This document shows positions 1 to 8,566 of a stretch of DNA of 64,000 nucleotides, one piece after another; position 1 is the stretch's first letter, and the number at the start of each line of letters is the position of its first letter. A model generated the notes under the pieces. That model was not told the DNA's origin, did no database searches, and worked only from the letters and a program-made list of their open reading frames with translations. The position numbers and the translations under genes were made by a program. Source of the DNA: Catellatospora sichuanensis (lineage in GTDB: Bacteria; Actinomycetota; Actinomycetes; Mycobacteriales; Micromonosporaceae); assembly GCF_007483665.1 (NCBI RefSeq), contig NZ_ML660183.1, positions 375,691 through 439,690 on the forward strand, written 5' to 3'.

Positions 1-298
<298 letters not shown>

Positions 299-301
299 AG
301 C

Positions 302-823
302 ATGGCCCACCTCCCCGAGCGCGAAGCGGTCGGCACCCTGCTGCGTCACGTGCTGGAACTGCTCGACGGCGACGTGGCGAAGGTCTACGCCGAGCTCGAC
401 CTGCCCGACTACCGTCCGCGCTACTCCCCCGTCGTCCGCGCGCTGCTGGCGGACGGACCGATGCCGATCCGCGACCTGGCCCGCGCGGTCGGCGTCACCC
501 ACTCCGCGGCGAGCCAGACCGTGGCCCAGATGAACCGCGCCGGCCTGGTCGACCTGACCCCCGGCACGGACGCCCGCCAGCGCCTCGTCGAACTGACCGC
601 GAAGGCACACGAGCTGCTGCCCGTGATCAAAGCCGAGTGGTCGGCCACCACCGCCGCAATGCGCACATTGGACGCCGAACTGCCGATACCCCTGGTCGAC
701 CTCCTCACCGACCTGACTGCCGCCCTCACCCGCCGCCCCTTCCGCCAGCGCATCGCCGACGCCGGCCTCCCCACCCCGCCCCTATCCGCACCCACGCCCG
801 AAGATCGCGACGATCTTGCGTGA
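302..823 (+). CDS. MarR family transcriptional regulator
   Basis: A 173-residue winged-helix regulator. The DNA-binding core spans about residues 45-110: a recognition segment resembling VGVTHSAASQTVAQMNRAGLV followed by the wing (LTPGTDARQRLVELT). Such proteins bind palindromes as dimers and usually release DNA on binding small phenolic or oxidant ligands; the ligand here is unknown. The ATG at 302 starts three bases after the operator, leaving no room for a ribosome site, so the mRNA is probably leaderless. The final codons (DDLA and the TGA stop) lie inside the left arm of an inverted repeat at 810-880, so the C-terminal tail seems to come from that element. Confidence 0.85.
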   Translation: MAHLPEREAVGTLLRHVLELLDGDVAKVYAELDLPDYRPRYSPVVRALLADGPMPIRDLARAVGVTHSAASQTVAQMNRAGLVDLTPGTDARQRLVELTAKAHELLPVIKAEWSATTAAMRTLDAELPIPLVDLLTDLTAALTRRPFRQRIADAGLPTPPLSAPTPEDRDDLA

Positions 824-880
824 ACTGTTGCCCATACGCCCGGAAAGGGCGTGTCGTACCCACAGTTCACGCAAGATCGT
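810..880. repeat. Inverted repeat, 19-bp perfect arms, overlapping a gene end
   Basis: The arms ACGATCTTGCGTGAACTGT (810-828) and their exact reverse complement (862-880) enclose a second small hairpin, ACGCCC/GGGCGT with a GGAAA loop (836-852). The left arm contains the last codons and stop of the MarR gene. It could act as a factor-independent terminator for that gene. No T-tract follows. The arm sequence looks like a dispersed actinomycete intergenic element, but only one copy is present here. Confidence 0.8.
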
Positions 881-926
881 CCCCGCGGTGGGTGGGGGGT
901 TGCCGGGTGTGTTTACCCTGCGGGGC

Positions 927-1190
927 ATGGGGGGTGGGAGGAAGAGGCAGCGGACCGCGCTGGTGACCGTGGCGGGTCGCCGGTTCACGTGCCTGGTCTG
1001 CGGGCAGCGGGAGTTCACCAGCCGGGAGATCCTGCTCAACACACCGGGCCTGGAACTGTTCGACCTCGCGTGGGCCAACCGGTCCTCACTCGGCGTGATC
1101 TGCATGGCCTGCGGCTACGTGCACGAGTTCGTCGGCAGTGCGGTGGAGTTCTGGACCACCTCCGGCGGCTACCCGCCCAACGCCGCCTGA
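927..1190 (+). CDS. Small zinc-ribbon protein of unknown function
   Basis: An 87-residue protein with two CxxC knuckles, CLVC near residue 21 and CMAC near residue 57, that should bind one zinc ion. The basic N-terminus (GGGRKRQR) would suit nucleic-acid contact. The ATG at 927 is preferred because a TACCCT -10 box (914-919) lies seven bases upstream, which implies a leaderless transcript; an in-frame upstream extension would run through the preceding hairpin. The function is not recognised. It is followed by a convergent transporter gene. Confidence 0.65.
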   Translation: MGGGRKRQRTALVTVAGRRFTCLVCGQREFTSREILLNTPGLELFDLAWANRSSLGVICMACGYVHEFVGSAVEFWTTSGGYPPNAA

Positions 1191-1231
1191 GCGCCGGCGC
1201 CCTCCACGGTCGAAGGACGCCGGCGTACGCG

Positions 1232-2113
1232 TCAGTCCTGCAGGGCGGGTTCGGTCTGCACCGACCGGGCGGGCCGGACCAGGTAGCCGAAGGCGGCGGC
1301 GGTGAAGAACATGATGATGCTGTACACCGCGGCCGGCACCGCGAGCGCCGTGCTCGCCAGCAGAGTGGTCGCGATGAAGATGGCCAGCGTGCCGTTGTGG
1401 ATGCCGATCTCCATGGCGGCGGCGACCGAGTCAGGGCGGTCGAGCCCGACCAGGCGCGGCAGGAAGTAGCCGACGCCGAGGCTGATCACGTTGAACAGCA
1501 GCGCGACCAGGCCCGCGTCGGCGAAGTAGGTCGCGATGTTGTCCTTCTCCGACACCAGTGTGCCGACGATGACGAGCACCAGCACCACCACGGACAGGAT
1601 GCGCACCGGGCGCTGCATCCGGTCGGCGAAGTCGACCGAGCGGTTGCGGATGAACATGCCGATCGCCACCGGGATCAGCACGATCGCGAACACCTGCAGC
1701 GACTTGCCGAACTGCAGCCCGATCTGGTCGGTGCCGGACAGGAAGTGGTTCAGCGCGAAGTTCACCACCAGCGGCAGGGTGAAGATGGCCAGCACCGAGT
1801 TCACCGCGGTGAGCGTGACGTTGAGCGCCACGTTGCCGCCGAACAGGTGGCTGTAGAGGTTCGCGGTGGTGCCGCCGGGCGACGCGGCCAGCAGCATCAT
1901 GCCCGCCGCCAGCGTCGGATCCAGGTCGAGGAGCACGACCAGCCCGAAGCACACCGCGGGCAGCAGCAGCACCTGGCACACCAGAGCCACCAGCACCGCT
2001 TTCGGGAACACCACGATCCGCTTGAAGTCGGCGACGGTGAGCCCGAGGCCGAGGCCGAGCATCACGATGCCGAGGGCGATGGGCAGGAACACCTGGGTCA
2101 GCACTGAATCCAT
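1232..2113 (-). CDS. Bile acid:sodium symporter (BASS) family transporter
   Basis: A 293-residue integral membrane protein with about nine hydrophobic segments. It carries the family glycine-rich cores, for example AASPGGTTANLYSHLFGG near residue 75 and a later IGIHNGTLAIF segment, which correspond to the crossed helices of the sodium/solute site. BASS proteins take up anionic organic solutes with sodium; the substrate here cannot be told. The ATG at 2113 is favoured; a GTG at 2149 would add 12 hydrophilic residues. The gene is monocistronic and convergent with the zinc-ribbon gene. Confidence 0.85.
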   Translation of the reverse strand: MDSVLTQVFLPIALGIVMLGLGLGLTVADFKRIVVFPKAVLVALVCQVLLLPAVCFGLVVLLDLDPTLAAGMMLLAASPGGTTANLYSHLFGGNVALNVTLTAVNSVLAIFTLPLVVNFALNHFLSGTDQIGLQFGKSLQVFAIVLIPVAIGMFIRNRSVDFADRMQRPVRILSVVVLVLVIVGTLVSEKDNIATYFADAGLVALLFNVISLGVGYFLPRLVGLDRPDSVAAAMEIGIHNGTLAIFIATTLLASTALAVPAAVYSIIMFFTAAAFGYLVRPARSVQTEPALQD

Positions 2114-2199
2114 AGCCGAGGATTCTTCATGGCGTGTGACCGGGGCCACATCAGCCGGACAGCCGACGTGGCAGACTCCTCGCCCATGGGGAGTCCGCG

Positions 2200-2730
2200 A
2201 TGAATCATGCCCGCGACGCCGCGATGACCGCTTTGATCTTCGGTTTCTTCGCCTCGGCCTGGTTCGGCTGGGCGCAGGAGGCTCCGCCCGCCGCCTGGAA
2301 GAAGCGGCTCGCCGTCGCCGGCGGCGTGAGTGTCGCCGTGTCCGTGATCGGCGGCATCCTGGCCTGGCAGCACTGGTCGACCGGGTCGGCGCTGAGCGAG
2401 CCGGGCGCGATGCGCAAGTACGGCATCATCGTCGGCATCGAACTCGTCGCCGCAGTCGGCGGCGCGCTCGTGCTCGGCCTGCGCGGCAAGCGCGAACTGA
2501 TCGCCCCGTGGGTGTGCCTGGTGGTCGGCGTGCACTTCATCCCGCTGGCCGGGCCGCTGCAGAGCCCGATCCTGTTCCCCCTGGCCGTGGCGATGACCCT
2601 GGTCGCCGCGGGCGCCACGCCACTGGCCCGCAAACACGCCATCCCGCCGAGCGCGACCACCGGCGTCGGCGCCGGCATCTCCCTGCTCGCCTGCGCCCTC
2701 GCCGCCCTCGCCTACGCCTTCACCCGCTGA
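2200..2730 (+). CDS. Integral membrane protein, unknown function
   Basis: A 176-residue protein with about five or six transmembrane helices (roughly residues 8-24, 37-56, 73-93, 102-118, 125-142 and 153-172) and no charged catalytic motifs. The short loops and small size suggest a DUF-type membrane protein rather than a transporter. The start at 2200 diverges from the BASS gene, leaving 86 bp between the two starts. Its 3' end abuts a gene remnant on the other strand. No function is assigned. Confidence 0.75.
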   Translation: MNHARDAAMTALIFGFFASAWFGWAQEAPPAAWKKRLAVAGGVSVAVSVIGGILAWQHWSTGSALSEPGAMRKYGIIVGIELVAAVGGALVLGLRGKRELIAPWVCLVVGVHFIPLAGPLQSPILFPLAVAMTLVAAGATPLARKHAIPPSATTGVGAGISLLACALAALAYAFTR

Positions 2731-2738
2731 CCCGCGGG

Positions 2739-2906
2739 TCAGCGGGCTCGGCGGAGCCATTCTTCGACGCCGGCCACGTGGATGAGGGCCCAGGACTGGG
2801 CTACCTCGGGGCGGCGGGCGGTGATGGCGTCGAGGATGGCCAGGTGCTGTTCGCGGGTGCGGTGGAAGTCGACGACGAACGTCACCGGCGGCGACACCCG
2901 CGACAT
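2739..2906 (-). pseudogene. Remnant of a GntR/FadR-family (FCD domain) regulator
   Basis: A 55-codon open stretch ends in TGA. It reads HRTREQHLAILDAITARRPE followed by AQSWALIHVAGVEEWLRRAR, which resembles the last helices of an FCD ligand-binding domain, where a conserved histidine and the AI..RR motif recur. The DNA-binding half and most of the FCD domain are missing. The open stretch begins exactly where the hairpin element at 2901-2946 loses its symmetry, so the repeat and the remnant share a breakpoint. It is read as a decayed gene, with moderate certainty because the match is short. Confidence 0.45.
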
Positions 2907-2946
2907 TCACCTTCACCTCGCTACGCGTTGTGCAAGGTGCCCTTCC
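2901..2946 (-). repeat. 46-bp hairpin element, copy A (one arm truncated)
   Basis: Read on the minus strand it starts GGAAGGGCACCTTGCACAAC and matches the intact copies (15523, 37198, 44803) for about 38 bases. The final CCCTTCC of the second arm is replaced by unrelated sequence that belongs to the adjacent gene remnant. It lies between a membrane-protein gene and the APH-like gene. Confidence 0.75.
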
Positions 2947-3029
2947 CGACACGTCGGGACCTGTCACCTGGGGATGCACGGCCAAAACCCGGCGACGTAC
3001 GGCTTCGGGCGGCGGTAGGGTTCCGCGAC

Positions 3030-4202
3030 GTGGGACGAGTCGTGACGCTGGTGCTGGTGGACCCGGCCGGAACCGTGCTGGGGGCGCTGCCGCCGTACGA
3101 GGTGGAAGTGCCCTGGTGGCAGGAGGTCGCCGACGTCGTGGCCGGAGCCCGCGAGCACCACGGCGCCGACGTGACCGTGCTGCGCCTGCTCTTCGCCGAC
3201 CAGCCCGCCCCGCCCGGCGGCAAGGTCACGTACCTGGCCGAGGTCACCGGCGATCCCGGCCCGGTCCGCCCGGCCGCCGCCGCCCTCGTGCCGCACCCGC
3301 GCCGCGCGCCGTACGCGGAGGTCGGCGGCCCCGCGGCCAGCCTCGCCTGGGCCGCCGACGAACTCGCCACCCGGGGACGGACCCTCACCGCGGCCGCGCA
3401 GCAGCGCACCTGGAACCTGTCCGCGATCTGGCGGCTGGAGACCGACACCACCCCGGTATGGCTCAAGCAGGTCCCCTCCTTCTTCGCCCACGAGGCCGCC
3501 GTGCTGCGCTGGCTGGGCGAACACGCCCCCGGCACCGCGCCCGTCCCGATCGCCGCCGACGGCGGCCGGGTGCTGCTCGACGACCTGCCCGGCACCGACC
3601 GCTACGGCGCACCCGTCGACGAACGCCTCACCCTGCTGTCCCGCCTGCACCCCGTTCAGCTCACGGCATCGGGCCGGATCGCGGAGCTGCTCGCCCTGGG
3701 CGTACCCGATCTGCGGCTGCCCCGCCTGGCCGAGCGGATCCGCGCGGTCGTCGCCCGCAGCGGCGACCCGGGCACGGCGGGGTCGGGTGAGCGGCTGGCG
3801 GCGCTGCTGACCGGGCTGGACGAACGGCTGGCCGCGATCGCCGCGTGCGGGCTGCCGGACACCCTGGTGCACGGCGACTTTCATCCGGGCAACGCACGCG
3901 GCACCGCCGAGCGGCACAGCATCATCGACTGGGGCGACTCCGTGATCGGGCACCCGGCGATCGACCTGCTGCGCATGTGCGAGCGGGTCGCCGACCCCGA
4001 ACCCCTGCGGCAGGCGTGGGGCCGCCGCTGGCGGGCGGCCGTGCCGGGTTGCGACCCCGAGCGGGCCGTGGCGCTGATCGAGCCGGTGCTCGCGTTGCGC
4101 AACGCCGCCGTGTACGCCGGTTTCCTCGACGCCATCGAGCCGTCGGAGTGGCCGTACCACGCCGACGACGTGCCGTTCTGGCTGGCACAGGCCGCCGCCT
4201 GA
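3030..4202 (+). CDS. Aminoglycoside phosphotransferase (APH)-family kinase
   Basis: A 390-residue protein. The C-terminal kinase-like domain has the catalytic loop HGDFHPGN near residue 284 and the metal-binding IDWGD about 20 residues later, both diagnostic of the APH/choline-kinase fold. The N-terminal 110 residues are a separate part that I do not recognise. The GTG at 3030 has a TAGGGT -10 box nine bases before it, so a leaderless start is likely; a second in-frame GTG lies 12 bases on. Members phosphorylate antibiotics, sugars or other small hydroxyl compounds, and the substrate cannot be told here. It stands alone, 83 bases after the hairpin element. Confidence 0.75.
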   Translation: MGRVVTLVLVDPAGTVLGALPPYEVEVPWWQEVADVVAGAREHHGADVTVLRLLFADQPAPPGGKVTYLAEVTGDPGPVRPAAAALVPHPRRAPYAEVGGPAASLAWAADELATRGRTLTAAAQQRTWNLSAIWRLETDTTPVWLKQVPSFFAHEAAVLRWLGEHAPGTAPVPIAADGGRVLLDDLPGTDRYGAPVDERLTLLSRLHPVQLTASGRIAELLALGVPDLRLPRLAERIRAVVARSGDPGTAGSGERLAALLTGLDERLAAIAACGLPDTLVHGDFHPGNARGTAERHSIIDWGDSVIGHPAIDLLRMCERVADPEPLRQAWGRRWRAAVPGCDPERAVALIEPVLALRNAAVYAGFLDAIEPSEWPYHADDVPFWLAQAAA

Positions 4203-4428
4203 CCGGCGCCCGGGTCCGCGGGGCGGCGGCGCGGCGGGCACTGCGGTTCGTCCCGAGCACCGCCGAAGGCGACGCGGACGGCCCGAGCCGATGTCATGAT
4301 CCGAGAAGATAGGTGACCATTACCCCATCCGGCTGGTCCCGAAGGAACCGAACAGGGCTCACGGAACGTTTGGGCGATGCGGCAGGATGTTCCGCGATGT
4401 GTGGATCCGGGGAGCGGGGTAGGCGGCG

Positions 4429-5724
4429 ATGAGCCTGAGGACGATGGCGCGCAGGAGCGCTATGGCACTGGTGCTGGCGGTGGTGGCACCGCTGGCGCTG
4501 ACCGCGTGTTCGGCGGACGGGGGCGAGTCTCCCTCCTTCGTGGCGCCCACCCAGTCGGCGCCCGAGCCCGCGCCGGCCAGCACGGAGCCGCTGGCCCTGG
4601 CGGTGACGCCCGCCGAGGCGGCGAAGAACCAGCCGGTGAGCACCGAGATCGGCACCAAGATCAGCGGCGGCCAGGTGCAGTCGGTGACGATGACCGACGC
4701 GGCCGGCGCCAAGGTCGCGGGCGCCATGCGCGCCGACGGCACGTCGTTCGTGCCGACCAAACCGCTCAAGTACGGCAAGAAGTACTCGGCGACGGTCGTC
4801 GCGGTCAGCCCGGACGGGCAGACCATGGAGAAGAAGACGTCGTTCACGACGATGGGCAAGCCGAGCAAGAAGACCGGCGCGGGGCTGTACCTGTTCTCGG
4901 ACCGGACGTACGGCGTGGCGATGCCGGTGGTCATCGAGTTCACCAAGCCGGTGCCGGTGTCGGCTCGGGCCGCGGTGGAGCGTCGCCTGTTCGTCACCGT
5001 GGAGCCGCCGCAGCCGGGCATCTGGCACTGGTCCAGCTCGCTGCAGGTGATGTACCGCGGCCCGCAGTACTGGCAGACCGGCACGAAGATCACCGTGCGG
5101 GCGGCGCTGGAGGGTGTGCCGATGGGCGACGGCCGCTACGGCGACGCCGACCGGCTGGGCGTCGGCAACATCGCCAAGGAGAAGATCGAGCTGATCGTCG
5201 ACAACGCGACCAAGCGCATGCAGGTGCGCAAGAACGACGCGGTGGTCAAGACGATTCCGGTCAGCCTGGGCAAGGCGAAGACGCCGTCGTCCTCCGGCAC
5301 CATGGTGATCATGGACAAGCAGCGCAAGACGGTCTTCGACACCACCGACGACCCCGGCAACGTCGACCGCTACGTCGTCGACATCGAGTACGCCCAGCGC
5401 CTGACCTGGGGTGGCGAGTACATCCACGCCGCGCCGTGGTCGGTGCAGAACCAGGGTGTACGCAACGTGTCGCACGGCTGCGTGAACGTGTCCACGGCCA
5501 ATGCGGTGTACCTGTTCAACCTGACCAGCATCGGCACGCCGGTCACCGTGAAGGGCACCGAGCGCAAGGTCAAGCCCGCCAACGGCTGGACGGCGTGGAG
5601 CGTGGGCTGGGCCGACTACGTCAAGGGCAGCGCCCTGCCGGTGCCGCCGGAGCTGGCGGCGCTCGGCGACCCGCAGCCGTCCGCGTCGGCGGTGCCCACG
5701 CCGAGCGTGTCCCCGACGGCGTGA
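4429..5724 (+). CDS. L,D-transpeptidase lipoprotein (YkuD domain, Ig-like modules)
   Basis: This cell-wall enzyme forms 3-3 crosslinks between meso-diaminopimelate residues of peptidoglycan and works outside the membrane. The signal peptide ends in the lipobox LTAC with Cys27. Two Ig-like modules (about 50-145 and 150-245) precede the YkuD catalytic domain (about 252-376). That domain has the conserved His333 (YIHAAPW), Ser348-His349-Gly350 and nucleophile Cys351 (SHGCVN). The C-terminal tail is Pro/Ser-rich. The layout matches mycobacterial LdtMt2-type enzymes. The ATG follows a GGGGAG ribosome site. A strong hairpin terminator follows the gene. Confidence 0.92.
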   Translation: MSLRTMARRSAMALVLAVVAPLALTACSADGGESPSFVAPTQSAPEPAPASTEPLALAVTPAEAAKNQPVSTEIGTKISGGQVQSVTMTDAAGAKVAGAMRADGTSFVPTKPLKYGKKYSATVVAVSPDGQTMEKKTSFTTMGKPSKKTGAGLYLFSDRTYGVAMPVVIEFTKPVPVSARAAVERRLFVTVEPPQPGIWHWSSSLQVMYRGPQYWQTGTKITVRAALEGVPMGDGRYGDADRLGVGNIAKEKIELIVDNATKRMQVRKNDAVVKTIPVSLGKAKTPSSSGTMVIMDKQRKTVFDTTDDPGNVDRYVVDIEYAQRLTWGGEYIHAAPWSVQNQGVRNVSHGCVNVSTANAVYLFNLTSIGTPVTVKGTERKVKPANGWTAWSVGWADYVKGSALPVPPELAALGDPQPSASAVPTPSVSPTA

Positions 5725-5750
5725 CCCGGCTCACCTGACTTTCGTCATAC

Positions 5751-5793
5751 GCAGGTCCCGACCGACGCCAGGTGCGGTCGGGACCTGCTTTTC
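5751..5793 (+). terminator. Rho-independent terminator after the L,D-transpeptidase gene
   Basis: The stem GCAGGTCCCGACCG pairs with CGGTCGGGACCTGC across an ACGCCAGGTG loop and is followed by TTTT. It starts 27 bases after the stop codon. This is the only hairpin seen here with a T-run. Confidence 0.85.
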
Positions 5794-5975
5794 CGCAGAC
5801 TGGTAGGCGTCGGCCCGGGTTCGCCGCAACGGCGCGGCGGACCAGGGCCACCCAGCTTCTCCGCGACGCCCATCCCCTCCCCCGCCCTCGTGCCGCCTCC
5901 GGTGCCGAGGGCGGTCCCGTCTCCTCTGCCCGCTCTGCCGGCACCGCCGCCTGCGCCCGGCCGTGGCCCGACCCG

Positions 5976-6638
5976 TCACGTCCGGTCAGCGGGCCCGAAG
6001 AGGTGGGGGAAGTCGCTTTCTGCGACCAGCGCGGCGATGGCCGGGTCCCGGATGAGGGCCGCCGGGTCACGGTCCGGTGTCGACTTGCCCAGGCGTGCGG
6101 CCGCATCCTTGAGCGCGGCGCTGAACCGCTGTGCCTGCGCCGTCGTCGGCACGTGCCCGACCAGCAGCGCGGGCAGCAGCAGCCGGCGGGCCAGCAACTC
6201 CTGTGCCGAGGTCACCTGCGGGCGGCGCACCACCGAGACGTTCACCCGGACGGCGTGCTCGTTGCCCGGCGGCACGCCCGGCCGGTCGGTCTCGATCGCC
6301 GCGTACCGGAATCCGTGCGCGACCTCGCACGACCCGCACGACATCGGCCCGGAGCCCAGCCGGGCGCCGCACTCGTCGCAGGGCAGCAGGTCGAGGGCGG
6401 CGTCCACCACCCGCCAGTCGTGGCGGTGCGGCTCCTGCACGACCATCCGCGCGACGTCGGCGTGCTCGGCGGGCGACAGGCTGCCGAAGTCGGCCGCGAC
6501 GTAGGCCTGCCACGCCTCCTCGACCAGCGCGTCGACCAGGCCCGCGCAGCGGGCGCACCCCGGCGCGCCGCCGAACTCCCAGGCCGGGCAGGCCGGACAC
6601 GGCCGCAGCGGGTCACCGATCTCCGGGCGTACCGCCAT
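5976..6638 (-). CDS. Double zinc-ribbon protein of unknown function
   Basis: A 220-residue soluble protein with two four-cysteine sites: C14, C17, C28 and C31 near the N-terminus, and C87, C90, C101 and C104 in the middle. Both fit zinc-ribbon knuckles. The rest is helical, without recognised motifs. About 250 bases separate it from the convergent transpeptidase gene; apart from the terminator, that gap shows nothing I can assign. The ATG at 6638 has a GGGAGG ribosome site. The gene may continue an operon with the upstream lipoprotein gene (88-bp gap). The function is unknown. Confidence 0.65.
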   Translation of the reverse strand: MAVRPEIGDPLRPCPACPAWEFGGAPGCARCAGLVDALVEEAWQAYVAADFGSLSPAEHADVARMVVQEPHRHDWRVVDAALDLLPCDECGARLGSGPMSCGSCEVAHGFRYAAIETDRPGVPPGNEHAVRVNVSVVRRPQVTSAQELLARRLLLPALLVGHVPTTAQAQRFSAALKDAAARLGKSTPDRDPAALIRDPAIAALVAESDFPHLFGPADRT

Positions 6639-6727
6639 CGCCGCCTCCCTTCACACCGGGCCGCACCCGGACGGCGGCCAGAGTGCCAGGCACGGCGGCC
6701 GGGCCGCCACCGGATTCAGGCCGGCCG

Positions 6728-7609
6728 CTACGAGACGTCGCCGGACGCCCGCAGCAGCACCCGGTTGCCCAGTGGACGGGCCAGCCGCACCGTGTACTCC
6801 GCGGTGCGCAGCATCAAGTCCCGTACACAGTCACCGCTGCCACCCGGGGAGGCGGCGGGCGACGTGGCAACGATCTTCAGCCGAACGGCGACCGCTTTCG
6901 CGGACTCCACCGCCTCGGCCGCGTACTCGTGCACCGGCTGCCCCGAACAGGGCTCGGGCGGCGTCGCCAGGCGAAGGGTCAGCGTCACCCCGTCGGTGGC
7001 CAGACCCTCCGCGTCCATCACCGCATCCGCGTGCTCCACCGGCCAGAACGCGGTGTCGGACGGCGCGGCCACGGCCAGCGGCTGCATCGACTCCGGCGCG
7101 GTGAACAGCCACGCGGGGAGCACCCGCGGGCCGCGGTCGGTGCGGAACTCGGCTTCGCCGAGCGCCACCTTGGTGACGAGCAGCGGCGACGGGGAGGCGT
7201 CGGGAGCCGACGCAGGGTCACCGACGGCGACGAGCATGTCGTACGCCTGCCGGGCGCTGATCGCGGGCACCTCGACGGTGCCGTCGGGCAGCGCCACGCG
7301 GACCGTCGCCGGGCCGTCGGGCAGCGCCGCCTGCAGCGTCAGCCGCCCCTGCGACATGGCGATCTTCGCGTCGCCGGAGGTGTACCCGTACTCCTTCACC
7401 CGGTCTTCGAGCAGCACGATCGGCCGCGGCACCCGATCCACCGGGAAGTCGGCGAACCGCGCCAGCTGCTCCGCGACATCGGCGGGCGCAGCGGCCTCGC
7501 CGACGAGCGGCACCGCCGCGCCGGGTTCGGGCGGCGCCGCACACCCCGCGAGCACCAGCAGCGGCAAGGCGAGCAGCCGGGCCGCGAGTCGGGTCAGCCG
7601 GTGCGTCAT
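6728..7609 (-). CDS. Secreted lipoprotein, unknown function
   Basis: A 293-residue protein with a lipoprotein signal peptide ending LAGC (lipid-modified Cys23). The mature part is a mostly beta protein with no recognised catalytic motif. A cysteine pair near the C-terminus (PEPCSGQ and GDCVRD) could form a disulfide. The ATG at 7609 follows an AGGGGGAT ribosome site; an upstream start would put 19 polar residues ahead of the signal peptide and is unlikely. It is probably anchored to the outer face of the cytoplasmic membrane. Confidence 0.7.
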   Translation of the reverse strand: MTHRLTRLAARLLALPLLVLAGCAAPPEPGAAVPLVGEAAAPADVAEQLARFADFPVDRVPRPIVLLEDRVKEYGYTSGDAKIAMSQGRLTLQAALPDGPATVRVALPDGTVEVPAISARQAYDMLVAVGDPASAPDASPSPLLVTKVALGEAEFRTDRGPRVLPAWLFTAPESMQPLAVAAPSDTAFWPVEHADAVMDAEGLATDGVTLTLRLATPPEPCSGQPVHEYAAEAVESAKAVAVRLKIVATSPAASPGGSGDCVRDLMLRTAEYTVRLARPLGNRVLLRASGDVS

Positions 7610-7725
7610 GAGATCCCCCTGAGATGGCAGCGCATTCCCCCAGACCGACGCACAGCGACGGGCCACGGTTGCGCGTCACCGCATCATGGCCGGTCCGGGC
7701 ACACTCCACACCGGCCTACGGATTC

Positions 7726-8442
7726 CTAAGCGGCGTGATCCCCCACGGCGGGCGGCGCGGCCAGCCGCCAGTACTGTCGGCGCTGCTCCTCGCGAACCAG
7801 CACGCCCAGCCGACGCAGCTCCTCGCGCAGCACCGCGGACTCGGCCTCCGCGCGCTTGGACAGCGCCTTCGCCCGCGCCGCCAGCAGCGCGTTCGCCCCC
7901 TCCGGCAGGCCCGGCAGGTCGGGCACCCAGAGCCGGAACAGGTGGCGGTGCGGGTCGCCGTCGTCGCGCCACGGATAGCCGTGCGCGGTGAACGCGGCCC
8001 GCAGCTCGGCCGAGCGCAGGTCGGAGCTCTCCCGGGCGTGTTCCCAGCCGTCCGCGCCCTGCAGCACCAGCTGCTTGCCGTCGACGAAGACCGCGGCCAC
8101 GACGGATCGGCCGACCGTGTGGGACGGCCCGTCGACGCGAGCCAGCACGGCCGCGTCATCGCGCACCGTCACGGTGAGCCGCTCGCCGATCGCGGTGAGC
8201 ACCAGCAGCAGCCCGGCGACCAGGCCCAGGGCGAGCGCACCGACGGTGGCCCACGGCTCGGGGATCTGCGCGATCAGCTTGAAGGGGCCCTGCAGCGGCG
8301 CCCAGGACAGCCCGGCGATCCAGCCCGCCGCGGCTTTGAGCAGCCAGCCGACGGCCATGCCCGCGATCGGGAAACCCCAGGCGATCAGCGCCCGCTCCCC
8401 GGCGGGCACCGCCACCACGGTCTCCGCGTGTTCGCGCGCCAT
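7726..8442 (-). CDS. YqeB-like membrane protein
   Basis: A 238-residue protein with two hydrophobic segments (about 17-37 and 66-86) followed by a soluble PH-like region and a helical C-terminus (AKALSKRAEAESAVLREELRR). It resembles the YqeB family of Gram-positive membrane proteins, whose role is not established. The ATG has a clear GGGGAGGGA ribosome site. It lies downstream of the SPFH gene on the same strand, but a strong hairpin at 8496-8540 separates the two, so it probably has its own promoter. Confidence 0.6.
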   Translation of the reverse strand: MAREHAETVVAVPAGERALIAWGFPIAGMAVGWLLKAAAGWIAGLSWAPLQGPFKLIAQIPEPWATVGALALGLVAGLLLVLTAIGERLTVTVRDDAAVLARVDGPSHTVGRSVVAAVFVDGKQLVLQGADGWEHARESSDLRSAELRAAFTAHGYPWRDDGDPHRHLFRLWVPDLPGLPEGANALLAARAKALSKRAEAESAVLREELRRLGVLVREEQRRQYWRLAAPPAVGDHAA

Positions 8443-8495
8443 CGCCGTCCCTCCCCGCCGCTTCGTCGATCGCAGCCGAGAGTAGACGACGAAAC

Positions 8496-8540
8496 GGCGT
8501 GTCCGCCCGGGAGAGGTGTGGACTCCCGGGCGGACACGCC
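8496..8540 (-). terminator. Hairpin terminator after the SPFH gene
   Basis: A perfect 18-bp stem, GGCGTGTCCGCCCGGGAG with its reverse complement, around a nine-base loop. It begins 27 bases past the SPFH stop on the minus strand. There is no T-run, as is common in actinomycetes. Confidence 0.75.
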
Positions 8541-8566
8541 GCCTGTTCAGCGTGCCGCACCCACTG

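Noticed and set aside
5725..5975. A small minus-strand gene after the zinc-ribbon gene
   Set aside because: The 82-codon frame there is Arg-rich, overlaps the terminator of the transpeptidase gene and has no ribosome site.
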